DNA from: Alcaligenaceae bacterium
GTDB taxonomy: Bacteria; Pseudomonadota; Gammaproteobacteria; Burkholderiales; Burkholderiaceae_B
Direction of reading: 5' to 3'
Length of the DNA stretch: 64,000 nucleotides
Assembly: GCA_013416485.1 (NCBI GenBank)
Contig: JACCEO010000006.1
Span: 124,001-188,000 of the forward strand
This document shows, in pieces, positions 36,491 to 46,465 of the stretch. The number at the start of each line of letters is the position of its first letter. The stretch's first letter is position 1. The notes beneath the pieces were generated by a model. That model was not told the DNA's origin. It made no database searches and saw nothing but the letters and a program-made list of their open reading frames with translations. The position numbers and the translations under genes are program-made.

Positions 36491-39145
36491 ATGAGTAGTT
36501 TGCAAAACCTGGAAAACCACACCCCCATGATGCAGCAGTTTCTGCGCCTTAAGGCTCAGGCAGGATCACACTTGCTGTTCTACCGCATGGGTGATTTTTA
36601 TGAAATGTTCTTTGAAGATGCCATACGTGGCGCACGCTTGCTAAATCTAACTTTAGCCAAGCGTGGCACATCCAATGGCGAGCCCATCCCAATGGCGGGT
36701 GTACCGTATCACGCTATGGAAGGCTATCTAGCACGTTTGGTTGCAGCGGGTATTTCTGTAGCTATATGCGAACAAGTGGGTGACCCGGCCACCAGTAAGG
36801 GTCCGGTAGAACGAAAAATTATGCGAGTGGTGACGCCAGGTACGCTAACAGACGACGCATTGTTACCCAGTAAGTCAGATCGGATGATCGCCGCCGTTCT
36901 GCGTGCCCGTGTGAATCGCGTAGAGCGCATAGGGATGGCCTGGATGAATCTGGCCAGTGGTGAGTTTCGAGTCAGCGAATGTACACCAGAAATGCTGGAC
37001 ACCGAGCTATACCGCATTAGTCCGGCAGAACTGGTATGCGCGGAAAGCAGCGGGCGCTACGGTTTGACCGATGTCGCGACCAGTCCAATCCCCGATTGGC
37101 ATTTTGATACAGCTAGCGCTAGCGATGTACTACACAAGCATTTCGGTGTAGATACCCTGGCCAGCTTTGGTATTACCGAACTGCCTATAGCAGTACGTGC
37201 AGCGGGCGCATTGCTGCGGTATGTCAACGGTACCCAGGGTCAAGCCTTAAGCCATGTTCAAACGATACGCGCTGACCATTCAGGCGAATACGTCGTTATG
37301 GATCCGGTAACCCGTAAAAACCTAGAGCTGACTGAAACCATTAGCGGCGAGACCAGCCCCACCCTGTTTTCCATACTGGACCACTGCGTAACGCCTATGG
37401 GTAGCCGTTTGCTACGCCGCTGGTTGCATCATCCATTACGTGACAATGATGCCGCCTTGGCTCGCCAAGGAGTCATCACCGCTTTGTTATCAGCAAACGA
37501 TGACAGCAACAATACGCTAAGCGCGACTCCACCCTTGCAAACCTTGCGCAACCTGCTAAAGGCCTACCCTGATCTTGAACGCATCGCCACGCGCATTGCC
37601 CTGCAATCCGTAAGACCACGTGAACTAGCCAGTCTGCGTGAAGCCTTGTTGCTATTACCAGAACTATGTCAGCACTTACAACAGTTTGTTGGCGCAGAAC
37701 CAATATTCACAAAATATATACAACAGATAAACATTGACTCTGCCGCTGCCCGTTTGCTAGACGCTGCCATAGCACCAGAGCCTGCATTACTGGTACGCGA
37801 CGGTGGTGTGATTGCTGACGGCTATGACGACGAGCTCGATAAACTGCGCCGCCTAGCTACCGACAGCGGTGCTTTTCTAATGGAATTGGAAGCGCGTGAA
37901 CGCGAACGTACAGGTATTTCCAACATACGGGTGGAATACAACCGGGTACATGGTTACTACATCGAGGTCTCACGTGGTCAGGCCGACAAAGTCCCTGCTG
38001 ACTATCAACGCCGACAGACCCTTAAAAATGTTGAACGCTACATTACCCCAGAATTAAAAACCTTCGAAGACCAGGTGTTATCGGCCCGTGACCGCAGCCT
38101 GTCACGCGAAAAATTTTTATTCGACACCTTGCTGGACGAACTACGCGTCTGGGCAACACCCCTATCTACATGTGCTGCCGCACTTGCTGAAATTGATACC
38201 CTGGCTGCCTTGGCCGAACACGCACAGCAAAATGACTGGGTCGCACCGACCTTATCCGAGCAAACTGAAATCATCATCGATGCTGGCCGCCATCCTGTGG
38301 TAGAGCGCAGCATAGAACGCTTTACCCCTAACGACTGCGAACTAGCGCCCACACGCCGTATGCTGTTAATTACCGGGCCCAACATGGGTGGTAAATCTAC
38401 CTATATGCGCCAAATTGCCCTTATCGTCTTACTGGCACGCACAGGTAGCTTTGTACCAGCCAGCTCGGCACGCATAGGTCCCATCGACAGAATATTTACC
38501 CGTATTGGGGCTGCCGACGATCTGGCTGGTGGTCGTTCTACCTTCATGATGGAAATGACGGAAGCCGCGGCTATCTTATCAGCCAGTACCTCGCAAAGTT
38601 TGGTCTTGATGGATGAAATTGGCCGCGGGACTTCCACCTATGACGGTTTAGCGCTGGCATGGTCCATTGCCCATAGGCTACTGACCCATAACCAGGCCTT
38701 GACCCTGTTTGCCACGCACTACTTTGAGATCACTCGTTTACCCAGCCTGGAGGCTGCCGCTGCCAACGTACACCTGGCCGCAGCCCAAGGCAGCTCTGGT
38801 ATCGTCTTCTTACATGAGGTACAAGCCGGACCAGCCAGCCGTAGCTATGGGATACAAGTTGCGCAACGCGCGGGTATACCCGTAGCGGTTATACGCCAGG
38901 CCAGCCGCGAACTAGCACGTTTGGAAGCCCAAGGCACAGCCACATCACAGTTGGATTTATTTGGTGCAGCCTCTGATGATGCCGCTAACGAACCAGAACC
39001 CTTCCTAGACGTGGATAATGATGTACCCCCCATAGATGAGATGGCTGTCGCATTAAAGCAGGCTTTAACCGATATCGACCCTGACCAGCTAAGCCCGCGT
39101 GAGGCGTTGGACGCTTTGTATCAACTCAAGAAAGAGTACTTATAA
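36491..39145 (+). CDS. mutS: DNA mismatch repair protein MutS
   Basis: MutS recognises mismatches and small loops and recruits MutL. The 884 residues show the N-terminal mismatch-binding domain with [15 protein letters not shown] (Phe and Glu of the FxE motif), connector, lever and clamp domains, and the ATPase with Walker [20 protein letters not shown] (about 626-644), [20 protein letters not shown] (Walker B) and [10 protein letters not shown]. The tail contains a short [13 protein letters not shown] helix that mediates tetramers in MutS. AAGGAA precedes ATG 36491. Length and domains are complete. Confidence 0.98.
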   Translation: MSSLQNLENHTPMMQQFLRLKAQAGSHLLFYRMGDFYEMFFEDAIRGARLLNLTLAKRGTSNGEPIPMAGVPYHAMEGYLARLVAAGISVAICEQVGDPATSKGPVERKIMRVVTPGTLTDDALLPSKSDRMIAAVLRARVNRVERIGMAWMNLASGEFRVSECTPEMLDTELYRISPAELVCAESSGRYGLTDVATSPIPDWHFDTASASDVLHKHFGVDTLASFGITELPIAVRAAGALLRYVNGTQGQALSHVQTIRADHSGEYVVMDPVTRKNLELTETISGETSPTLFSILDHCVTPMGSRLLRRWLHHPLRDNDAALARQGVITALLSANDDSNNTLSATPPLQTLRNLLKAYPDLERIATRIALQSVRPRELASLREALLLLPELCQHLQQFVGAEPIFTKYIQQINIDSAAARLLDAAIAPEPALLVRDGGVIADGYDDELDKLRRLATDSGAFLMELEARERERTGISNIRVEYNRVHGYYIEVSRGQADKVPADYQRRQTLKNVERYITPELKTFEDQVLSARDRSLSREKFLFDTLLDELRVWATPLSTCAAALAEIDTLAALAEHAQQNDWVAPTLSEQTEIIIDAGRHPVVERSIERFTPNDCELAPTRRMLLITGPNMGGKSTYMRQIALIVLLARTGSFVPASSARIGPIDRIFTRIGAADDLAGGRSTFMMEMTEAAAILSASTSQSLVLMDEIGRGTSTYDGLALAWSIAHRLLTHNQALTLFATHYFEITRLPSLEAAAANVHLAAAQGSSGIVFLHEVQAGPASRSYGIQVAQRAGIPVAVIRQASRELARLEAQGTATSQLDLFGAASDDAANEPEPFLDVDNDVPPIDEMAVALKQALTDIDPDQLSPREALDALYQLKKEYL

Positions 39146-39160
39146 AGAGACTTAAGGATC

Positions 39161-39206
39161 AAAAAAGCCGCGATTTGCCTGCTAACAATGCAAACAAACC
39201 GCGGCT
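39161..39206 (-). terminator. Terminator of the dapA-bamC operon
   Basis: AGCCGCG (39166-39172) pairs with CGCGGCT (39200-39206), and TTTG/CAAA extends the stem. On the minus strand it is followed by six T residues. It may also stop mutS transcripts, though the plus-strand side lacks a T run. Confidence 0.75.
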
Positions 39207-39242
39207 ATAGCGCTATGCACACATGCGTGTGGCTAAACCTGC

Positions 39243-40373
39243 TTAATTAGCAGCGCCCATATGACTGGACAGTACCGTCAAGATACGCTTGGCGGTATCC
39301 GTTTCCTGGATTTGGCCATTAGAATCCAATACTGTCACAATGCTGCCATTGCCCTGTTGGGCTACACGTATACGTAACAGCGCGGCTTCGGCAGTGTTCT
39401 TAGCGCCAAACATACGTCCAAAAAAGTTTTGCTGCTCGATTTTCTCGCCGGTATCGCTATCTAGGTAACGAATAAAGTATTCACCTGTAGAGCGATCACG
39501 GTCTTCGACCGAGAAACCTGCCGAGTCTATAGCAACACCAACACGACGCCAAGCGCGGTCAAAGGGTTCTGCCAGGCTGATATTGGCCAGCCCGTCTGGG
39601 AGGGTAACAATTTGGGCCAAAGCAGGATCTTTTTCGGCTTCAACGACCTGATCGTGGGCTTTGCGTACATCAGTACCCATAAATACCATCAGGCGAGCCA
39701 ACATCGCGGCATTCAAACCCGGATCTTCTTTGGCAAACACCCATTTAAAGGTAGCGCCATCAGATGTTGGAGTTTCAACCATGTGCTGGTGACTGATATA
39801 GACTTCAGTTTTTCCGTTGACACGTTCCACACGAGTGCGGAAACGTTCACGTTCGCCGCTATCAAATACCTGGTCTATGATGCCGCCCAAGGCACTACGT
39901 ATCCAGCCTTCGGGGATTTTGGCACGGTTTTCAGCCCAGTCGGTTTCTATTAAACCCGCACGAGGGTCTTGCGAGCGCAAAGTAAAACCCTGCTCGCCCC
40001 AGAAATCGATAATTTGAGGGTAGACTGCTTCAGCGGATTTGTCGATAACCAACCAGCGTAAATCGCCATCACGCATGACTTCAATGCCAGAGGCCTGAGG
40101 CAGCACCTGATCGCCCCTACCTTGATTGGCTTGTTGGGTCTGGGCATACTGGCTGTACGTAGCCACTCCAGCCGGCGCGCGATAATGCGCGTCTTGGTTA
40201 GCCTGGGTTAAGTCTGGCGGTATGCTTAAGGGATCACCTGAAACCGTACTTTTGTAGTCAACGGATTCTTCGGTGCCCATGAGTTGATTCATGGTCGAGC
40301 AGCCCGACAATAGCAAAACGCTTAGGCCTATGGTCAGACCGGCATAGCGTTTGTTTATACGCGTAGTTCTCAT
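39243..40373 (-). CDS. bamC: Outer membrane protein assembly factor BamC
   Basis: BamC is a lipoprotein of the BAM complex that inserts beta-barrel proteins into the outer membrane. The 376-residue precursor has a lipoprotein signal ending LLLSGCSTM (Cys near residue 25), then the unstructured N-terminal stretch with [21 protein letters not shown] that binds BamD in homologues, and two helix-grip domains. The ATG overlaps the dapA stop (ATGA), so the two are translationally coupled, as in Bordetella and Neisseria relatives. Confidence 0.93.
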   Translation of the reverse strand: MRTTRINKRYAGLTIGLSVLLLSGCSTMNQLMGTEESVDYKSTVSGDPLSIPPDLTQANQDAHYRAPAGVATYSQYAQTQQANQGRGDQVLPQASGIEVMRDGDLRWLVIDKSAEAVYPQIIDFWGEQGFTLRSQDPRAGLIETDWAENRAKIPEGWIRSALGGIIDQVFDSGERERFRTRVERVNGKTEVYISHQHMVETPTSDGATFKWVFAKEDPGLNAAMLARLMVFMGTDVRKAHDQVVEAEKDPALAQIVTLPDGLANISLAEPFDRAWRRVGVAIDSAGFSVEDRDRSTGEYFIRYLDSDTGEKIEQQNFFGRMFGAKNTAEAALLRIRVAQQGNGSIVTVLDSNGQIQETDTAKRILTVLSSHMGAAN

Positions 40374-41275
40374 TTTATCAAGCCTGCTTCTTTTAGCGAG
40401 TTGCGCACCAGCTCGTGATGTTGCGAGTGCAGCGAGGTTAGAGGTAAGCGATAGCCTAGTGGTATCTTACCCATTTCAGCCAATGCCCATTTAACAGGAA
40501 TAGGATTAGCTTCAATAAACAATATGTTATTTAATGCAGCTAGGCGACCGTTCAGTTCGCGGGTCAGAACGACATTACCAGCCAAGGCTGCAGCACATAA
40601 TTCGTGCATAAGCTTAGGTGCCACGTTAGCGGTAACGGAAATATTACCGTGACCGCCCAACAAGATAAGGGCTGCAGCAGTGGCATCGTCGCCACTAACA
40701 ACAGTGAACCCTTTGGGGGCATCACGTAGCAGCAAAGCGGCACGACCAATATCACCGGTAGCATCCTTAATGCCCACTATGCCTGGTACCTGTGCCAGTC
40801 GCAAAATGGTGTCATTGGACATATCGGCTACCGTGCGTCCGGGCACGTTATATAGCAGCGAAGGCAAGGGTACTGCTTCGGCTATAGTTTTAAAGTGCTG
40901 ATACAAACCTTCTTGGGTAGGTTTGTTGTAGTAAGGCACCACGGACAAACCTGCTTGTGCGCCAACATCCAGCGCATAGCGTGATAAGGCAATGGCTTCC
41001 GAGGTAGAGTTTCCACCTATGCCGGCAATGACTGGCAAACGACCGGCTGCGTGTTCTACAGCAACCCGTATCAGTTCGACGTGTTCTTCTACGTCTACGG
41101 TAGGTGACTCACCGGACGTACCCACCACAACCAGGCCATCAGTGCCTTGTTCTACATGCCAATCGATCAGCTTGCGATAGGAATCAAAGTCCAAGCTGCC
41201 GTCGGGGTGCATAGGGGTAACTAGGGCCACCAGGCTGCCCTGAAACATAGGTGTAGCAGTATCCGCACTTGACAT
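40370..41275 (-). CDS. dapA: 4-hydroxy-tetrahydrodipicolinate synthase
   Basis: DapA condenses pyruvate with aspartate semialdehyde, the first committed step to diaminopimelate and lysine. The 301-residue TIM barrel has [36 protein letters not shown], the Tyr of the proton relay in [13 protein letters not shown] and the Schiff-base Lys in [17 protein letters not shown] lies about ten nt before ATG 41275; an in-frame ATG at 41248 also precedes the first strand. It is coupled to bamC and complements lysC at 20733 in the same pathway. Confidence 0.97.
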   Translation of the reverse strand: MSSADTATPMFQGSLVALVTPMHPDGSLDFDSYRKLIDWHVEQGTDGLVVVGTSGESPTVDVEEHVELIRVAVEHAAGRLPVIAGIGGNSTSEAIALSRYALDVGAQAGLSVVPYYNKPTQEGLYQHFKTIAEAVPLPSLLYNVPGRTVADMSNDTILRLAQVPGIVGIKDATGDIGRAALLLRDAPKGFTVVSGDDATAAALILLGGHGNISVTANVAPKLMHELCAAALAGNVVLTRELNGRLAALNNILFIEANPIPVKWALAEMGKIPLGYRLPLTSLHSQHHELVRNSLKEAGLIK

Positions 41276-41353
41276 GGGAAAGGGTCTCCAACTTTATCGA
41301 AACAATGAACTTACTAGCAATAAGCCGCAAGTTTAACGGATAAGCATCGCAGT

Positions 41354-42004
41354 TTATAAAAAGCCGCTAATAATTAACTGTCCAAATGCCAGTAAAGGTT
41401 GCAATATGACCCACAATGCACCAGTAACCATTAAGACGATGAGTATCATCAGGCCATAGGGCTCAATTTTTGAGTATTGCCACGCCAAACGCGGTGGCAA
41501 CAAACTAAATACTATACGGCCGCCATCCAATGGCGGTAAGGGCACCAGGTTAAGCGCCATCAAAATCAAATTAACATTGACGCCTGCTACAGCCATACGT
41601 ACCCAAAAGCTGTCCTGCAACGCCCCTGACTCTATTAGCAGCCTTAGTGACAACACCCAAATAATGGCCATGAACAGATTGGAAGCTGGCCCAGCCAACG
41701 CCACCCATAACATGTCGCGCTTGGGGTTGCGCAAACGTCCCCAATCGACAGGCACGGGCTTGGCCCAGCCAAACAACAGGCCTGCTCCACCCAATAGCTT
41801 AGAGCTGAACAGCAACACCAAGGGCACTACGATTGTGCCCATCATATCAATGTGGCGTATGGGATTCAGGCTGATGCGACCTGCTTGATAAGCAGTAGGA
41901 TCACCAAACATACGGGCCACGTATCCATGTGCGGCTTCGTGCAAAGTAATGCCAAACAATACTGGTAAGGCGTAAACAGCGATGGTTTGTATCAAGGAGT
42001 CCAT
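41354..42004 (-). CDS. Site-2 protease-family membrane metallopeptidase (M50)
   Basis: A 216-residue polytopic protein of the short M50 type. The zinc motif HEAAH is in VLFGITLHEAAHGYVARMFG (about 15-34), and the third ligand region is NLVPLPPLDGGRIVFSLL near residue 160. Cleavage would occur inside the membrane; substrates for this YwhC-like group are not known. ATG 42004 is chosen because GGA lies eight nt upstream and the product begins right before the first helix. The position near the Sua5/YciO gene is common in betaproteobacteria. Confidence 0.9.
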   Translation of the reverse strand: MDSLIQTIAVYALPVLFGITLHEAAHGYVARMFGDPTAYQAGRISLNPIRHIDMMGTIVVPLVLLFSSKLLGGAGLLFGWAKPVPVDWGRLRNPKRDMLWVALAGPASNLFMAIIWVLSLRLLIESGALQDSFWVRMAVAGVNVNLILMALNLVPLPPLDGGRIVFSLLPPRLAWQYSKIEPYGLMILIVLMVTGALWVILQPLLAFGQLIISGFL

Positions 42005-42116
42005 AAGGTTCCGAACTGCGGCCACATGCACTTTGGGAATTCCTGCCCTTGACGCCTAGCCAGATAAAGAACCGGCCTACTGGCCGGAAAGGAAAACAAC
42101 AATAATACAGCGAAGA

Positions 42117-42743
42117 TTAATCTAGTCCTAAAGCGGCTAGATCACCTTGACCACGCCGTATGACTTCTGGCCCTGGTCCAGTCAGATCAATAACGGTAGT
42201 GGGTGTTAGTGCACATGCCCCGCCGTCGATGACAGCGGCCAATTGATTGGCATAGCGATCAAAAATTTGCTGAGCATCGTTTAAAGGATCTTCTTCGTCT
42301 TCGGGAATCAAAGTGGTAGAGATCAGGGGTGATCCAGCCGCTTCGATCAGGGCCAAGGCCACCTTATGATCCGGCACCCGTATACCTATGGTTTTGCGCG
42401 ATGGGTGCGACACCCGACGCGGCACTTCTTTGGTGGCCTCGAGGATAAACGTCCAGGGTCCTGGGGTGGCCATTTTCAAAAAGCGATACTGACGATTATC
42501 CACTTTGGAAAAATGGCTGATTTCACCCAGATCGCGACACAGTACGGTTAGGTGATGCCTATCATCCAGACCACGCAAACGCCGTAAGGCATCGGCAGCG
42601 GTTTTATCATCAAGACGCGCAACAACGGCGTAACTGGAGTCAGTGGGCACGGCAACCAAGCCGCCATTGGCCAATAACTCGCCTGCTTGCTGCAGTAGAC
42701 GTGATTGTGGATTCTCTGGGTGGACAACAAAAAATTGAGCCAT
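42117..42743 (-). CDS. Sua5/YciO/YrdC-family protein (YciO-like)
   Basis: A 208-residue protein with the double-stranded-RNA/nucleotide-binding YrdC fold. It shows GGLVAVPTDSSYAVVARLDD, LRRLRGLDDRHHLTVLCRDL, FLKMATPGPWTFILEATKEV, KTIGIRVPDHKVALALIEAA and SPLISTTLI. Sua5/TsaC members make threonylcarbamoyl-AMP for the t6A modification of tRNAs. The KTIGIRVPDH form and a Tyr/His-containing first motif place this nearer the YciO branch, whose cellular role is less certain. It is upstream of the M50 peptidase gene on the same strand. Confidence 0.9.
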   Translation of the reverse strand: MAQFFVVHPENPQSRLLQQAGELLANGGLVAVPTDSSYAVVARLDDKTAADALRRLRGLDDRHHLTVLCRDLGEISHFSKVDNRQYRFLKMATPGPWTFILEATKEVPRRVSHPSRKTIGIRVPDHKVALALIEAAGSPLISTTLIPEDEEDPLNDAQQIFDRYANQLAAVIDGGACALTPTTVIDLTGPGPEVIRRGQGDLAALGLD

Positions 42744-42878
42744 GTGCGTATCCTATCTTTCTTTGGTCATAACATAATACCTGTTACGGTCTGTTGGCGC
42801 ATAGTTTTTACGCAGATGCCAGCGTTATCCATAAAAGAGCCGCCAAATGCGCTTAGCGCAAAGAAAAATTAGTTATGC

Positions 42879-42907
42879 TATACTACTGAGTCGTTACTTC
42901 GGTAGCG
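42879..42907 (+). promoter_or_regulatory. tRNA-His promoter -10 and 5' leader hairpin
   Basis: TATACT at 42879-42884 is a good -10; the -35 is weak. About 7 nt downstream the leader forms a hairpin CGTTAC/GTAGCG (42892-42897 and 42902-42907) capped by TTCG, an exceptionally stable tetraloop. The hairpin ends 8 nt before the tRNA G-1. Confidence 0.55.
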
Positions 42908-42915
42908 ATCTAAGT

Positions 42916-42992
42916 GGTGACCGTAGCTCAGTTGGTAGAGTCCCGGATTGTGATTCCGGTTGTCGTGGGTTCGAGCCCCATCGGTCACCCCA
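42916..42992 (+). tRNA. tRNA-His (anticodon GTG)
   Basis: The cloverleaf has acceptor GTGACCG pairing with CGGTCAC. The extra 5' G (G-1, 42916) is opposite C73, the identity feature of tRNA-His. The anticodon stem CCGGA/TCCGG encloses TTGTGAT. CCA is encoded at 42990-42992. Confidence 0.97.
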
Positions 42993-43001
42993 AAATTCTT
43001 T

Positions 43002-43026
43002 AGCCCGTCTTGCACGGGCTTTTTTG
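43002..43026 (+). terminator. Terminator of tRNA-His
   Basis: AGCCCGT (43002-43008) pairs with ACGGGCT (43014-43020), followed by six T residues, ten nt after the tRNA. Confidence 0.88.
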
Positions 43027-43091
43027 TGCCTGCTTACATCAGAAAGATACTCCTCTTGAGTAAAGAAGTGATCCTACATAAGCGATAGCGA

Positions 43092-44615
43092 TTAGTAATT
43101 CTGGCGCAAAATATTCTTTTGAACTTTACCCATAGTATTACGCGGTAATTCAGCAGCGATATGTATTTTTTTGGGCACTTTAAAATTAGCCAGCGATGTT
43201 TTCAAGGTGGCCAATATCTGGTCACTATTCAACTCTTGGCCTTCTTTAGGTACCACGACAGCGACTACGGCTTCACCAAAATCAGGATGCGGCACACCAA
43301 TAACAGCTGACTCATGCACCCCAGGCATAGCGTCTATGACTAGTTCAATTTCCTTTGGGTAAACATTGAACCCACCTGAGATGATCAAGTCTTTACTGCG
43401 CCCCACAATCGACAAGTAATTATCGGGGATTGCAGGCCCACCAAACTGCCCAACATCACCAGTACGAAACCAGCCGTCAGAGGTGAACTCTTCGCGGGTT
43501 TTTTCCGGCATGCGCCAATAGCCTGCGAACACATTAGGACCGCGCACTTGCACATTACCCACCTGAGCCACTGGCAGGATCTGATCCTGATCATCAACCA
43601 CCCTAACAGACACCCCGGGCAAGGGCTGCCCTACGGTACCGCCTATACGCTCTCCTAAGGAGGAATCGTAAGGATTAGAAGTCAGCATATTGGTCTCGCT
43701 CATGCCGTAACGCTCTAGAATCGTCATACCAGTGCGAGCCTGAAAGCCATCAAACGTTTCCATAAGCAGTGGTGCAGATCCTGAAATAAACAAGCGCATA
43801 GTGCTGCACAGATCACGAGTAAACCTGGCGTCTGCCAACAGACGAACATAGTACGTAGGCACGCCCATCATGATGGTGCTTTGCGGCAAGTAGGCCAAGG
43901 CCTGATCCACATTAAATCGGGGTAGCCAGATCATTTTGGCGCCCGCCAGCAAGGCACCATGCGAGGCCACAAACAAACCATGCACGTGAAAAATAGGCAA
44001 CATATGCAACAAGACATCGTCAGAGCGCCAGCCCCAATACGATTTCAGCGCCTGCGCATTCGCCCCTAGATTAGCGTGCGATAACATCGCCCCTTTGCTG
44101 CGCCCTGTGGTTCCCGAGGTATACAGTATGGCGGCAAGGTCATCGGATTGGCTGGTAACCGTCTGAAAGGTCGTGCTGTGGGCAGCCGCTGCACTGCAAA
44201 CACTGCCTGTGCCGTCTTCGTCCAAGGTATATACATGACTGGCACCGGTGTTATCGGCTAGCGCCTGAATCCAATCCAGATTACTGCTATCACAAACTAC
44301 CACAGCCGGTTCGGCGTCGCTAAGAAAGTACTCAACTTCAGCAGCCCTATAGGCCGTATTCAATGGCAAATAGACCAAGCCGGTACGCAGACAAGCCAGA
44401 TACAACATTAAGGCCTGAGGCGACTTCTCGGTCTGTACGGCCACCCTGGAGCCCAAAGGCAAATCCAAGCTTTGTAGCAAGTTGGCAAAGCCAGCGCTAA
44501 TTGCATCGATATCGTTCCAGCTGTATTCCTTATCGGGACAGACTATGGCAGCTTGCGAACGGTCAGCTGGAAAACCGCCAGCCAACAAAGCATATAAGTT
44601 AGCGTTGCCCTTCAC
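43092..44615 (-). CDS. AMP-forming acyl-CoA synthetase (malonyl-CoA synthetase-like)
   Basis: A 507-residue member of the ANL superfamily that activates a carboxylic acid as acyl-AMP and then acyl-CoA. It has the P-loop LYTSGTTGRSKGAMLSH, ERYGMSETNMLTSNPYD (A5 motif), GWFRTGDVGQFG, SIVGRSKDLIISGGFNVYPKEIE (hinge) and the C-terminal catalytic Lys in PRNTMGKVQK. The short N-terminus (NANLYALLAGG) and ERYGMSETNMLTSNPY are typical of malonyl- or methylmalonyl-CoA synthetases (MatB). GTG 44615 is chosen because CAGGAGAG lies five nt upstream; an ATG 45 nt earlier lacks such a site. Confidence 0.9.
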   Translation of the reverse strand: MKGNANLYALLAGGFPADRSQAAIVCPDKEYSWNDIDAISAGFANLLQSLDLPLGSRVAVQTEKSPQALMLYLACLRTGLVYLPLNTAYRAAEVEYFLSDAEPAVVVCDSSNLDWIQALADNTGASHVYTLDEDGTGSVCSAAAAHSTTFQTVTSQSDDLAAILYTSGTTGRSKGAMLSHANLGANAQALKSYWGWRSDDVLLHMLPIFHVHGLFVASHGALLAGAKMIWLPRFNVDQALAYLPQSTIMMGVPTYYVRLLADARFTRDLCSTMRLFISGSAPLLMETFDGFQARTGMTILERYGMSETNMLTSNPYDSSLGERIGGTVGQPLPGVSVRVVDDQDQILPVAQVGNVQVRGPNVFAGYWRMPEKTREEFTSDGWFRTGDVGQFGGPAIPDNYLSIVGRSKDLIISGGFNVYPKEIELVIDAMPGVHESAVIGVPHPDFGEAVVAVVVPKEGQELNSDQILATLKTSLANFKVPKKIHIAAELPRNTMGKVQKNILRQNY

Positions 44616-44766
44616 TATGACTCTCCTGGGTAAGTACGGCTTAATAGCCAGCAAAAACACGCCTTGTTTTAGGCTTTCTTATGCAACTAGCAATAATACA
44701 CAATAGATTAGCCACTACCGTTTTCAGGTAACATAGCAAAGAAAGCCCTGTTTCCTTGGCAACATC

Positions 44767-44988
44767 ATGACATTACCCCCTTACTCTATACCCGACTGGT
44801 CACTTGCCCCTACTGGCTGGGATTGGCTTGCCCAAGACGAAGATGGCCGTTGGTTCTGGTATGGCGTACAGCCCCAACTGGGCATAGGCGGCGGCGTATG
44901 GCGCGCACCTTCGCGGGCACAAGAGCTCGCTTGCCTAGGCGAGCCTAATCTACAATGGTACGACACGCTAACCCAGCGCCCAGCCTAA
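44767..44988 (+). CDS. Small Trp-rich hypothetical protein
   Basis: A 73-residue protein with seven Trp residues and acidic character: PDWSLAPTGWDWLAQDEDGR is followed by WFWYGVQPQLGIGGG. No signal peptide or membrane helix is visible, and I do not recognise a named family, though short proteins of this type are found in Bordetella relatives. It ends just before the cardiolipin synthase gene on the same strand, so it may be co-transcribed with it. It lacks a strong ribosome-binding site. Confidence 0.65.
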   Translation: MTLPPYSIPDWSLAPTGWDWLAQDEDGRWFWYGVQPQLGIGGGVWRAPSRAQELACLGEPNLQWYDTLTQRPA

Positions 44989-45007
44989 CTTGACCCCTGC
45001 CTTGCCT

Positions 45008-46465
45008 ATGACCCCATTGCACGTGTTTGTTCTGGACTACTGGCCCCATCTTGCCTTCATTCTTAGCCTGCTAGTAGGTGGAACAGCGGCAGTGCATGCC
45101 GCCATGACCAAGCACGATGTACGTGCGGCCATCGGGTGGGTGGCTGTCATCATTATGTCGCCTTTATTAGGGCCACTATTTTATCTTGTTGCGGGTATCA
45201 ATCGCATACGTCATAGTCATATATCAGACTTACGTAATAAAACCTTGAAAGACTACGCATCCAATATTGATCCGGTACTGGCCGATGTAGGTGTAATTTC
45301 CGGCGTGCAATTTCAGTCATTAAGGGTGCTGGGGGATCGCATCAGTCACTTCCCCTTGCGCAACGGCAACCATATTCAAATTCTATCTGGCGGTGACCAA
45401 ACCTACCCCGCCATGATTGCTGCCATAGACCGTGCGCATAAATCGGTGGCTCTGCAAACCTATATTTTTGATAACGACGTGGAAGGCCGTAACATCGTTG
45501 ATGCACTGGTGCGCGCCCATAATCGCGGCGTCAGGGTACGCGTCCTGATAGACGCGATAGGGGCAAAATACTCACGCACACCAATAATTCGTTTGCTACG
45601 GAAACATGGCGTACCATCCGCCCTATTCATGACCAATCCGCTAGGCGTGTGGCGGATGCCTTATGCCAACCTGCGTAGTCACCGAAAAATACTAGTTGTG
45701 GATGGACGCGTAGCCTTTACCGGTGGCATGAATATACGCGCAGGTTTCGTGGCTGCCCATGCCAAAGAAAACCTATCCAACGACACTCACTTCAAAGTCG
45801 AAGGGCCGGTAGTACTACAGCTGATTTCGGTATTTGCCAACGACTGGCTATTCACTACAGGGGAAGAACTACCCTATGGCACTTGGTGTTCCGACACTTG
45901 GCAAGCGCCTACGCCCCATATTCCCATACGTTGTATACGCTCTGGGCCTGATCGTTATATGGCCTGCACGCACCAAATGTTATTAGGGGCTTTCGCTGTA
46001 GCGCAACACCACATACGCATACAGTCACCCTATTTTCTACCGGATCAGGTGTTATTGGGCGCCTTAAATACGGCTGCGCGACGTGGCTTGCAGGTGGATA
46101 TTGTGATCCCTGGTCGCAACAACCTGCGTTTGGTTAACTACGCAATGACAGCACAATTAGATCAAGTCATTACTGGTGGCTGTCGTGTCTGGCGTGCCCG
46201 CGGCAATTTCAATCACTCCAAGCTAATAACTATAGATGGCACATGGTCTTATGTGGGCTCATCCAACTTGGATCCCCGTAGCCTTAGACTGAACTTTGAA
46301 CTGGATATGGAAATCTATAGCCCAGATACAGCCTTACAGATAGAGTCTTTAATTGATGCGGAAATCGAAAACGCCGATATGGTTACCTTGGAGTCCTTAA
46401 GAAACACACCATTCAGGAAACGCTTGCGTAACCGTATTATTTGGTTGGCGAGTCCTTATTTATAA
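45008..46465 (+). CDS. cls: Cardiolipin synthase (phospholipase D family)
   Basis: This enzyme joins two phosphatidylglycerol molecules (or related lipids) to cardiolipin at the inner membrane. The 485-residue protein has two N-terminal membrane helices (HLAFILSLLVGGTAAVHAAM and AIGWVAVIIMSPLLGPLFYL) and two HKD motifs: HRKILVVDGRVAFTGGMN (about 220-237) and HSKLITIDGTWSYVGSSNLD (about 396-415). ATG 45008 is chosen; a TTG at 44990 is in frame, and neither has a clear ribosome-binding site. Its 3' end overlaps the convergent diguanylate cyclase gene by 29 nt. Confidence 0.93.
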   Translation: MTPLHVFVLDYWPHLAFILSLLVGGTAAVHAAMTKHDVRAAIGWVAVIIMSPLLGPLFYLVAGINRIRHSHISDLRNKTLKDYASNIDPVLADVGVISGVQFQSLRVLGDRISHFPLRNGNHIQILSGGDQTYPAMIAAIDRAHKSVALQTYIFDNDVEGRNIVDALVRAHNRGVRVRVLIDAIGAKYSRTPIIRLLRKHGVPSALFMTNPLGVWRMPYANLRSHRKILVVDGRVAFTGGMNIRAGFVAAHAKENLSNDTHFKVEGPVVLQLISVFANDWLFTTGEELPYGTWCSDTWQAPTPHIPIRCIRSGPDRYMACTHQMLLGAFAVAQHHIRIQSPYFLPDQVLLGALNTAARRGLQVDIVIPGRNNLRLVNYAMTAQLDQVITGGCRVWRARGNFNHSKLITIDGTWSYVGSSNLDPRSLRLNFELDMEIYSPDTALQIESLIDAEIENADMVTLESLRNTPFRKRLRNRIIWLASPYL

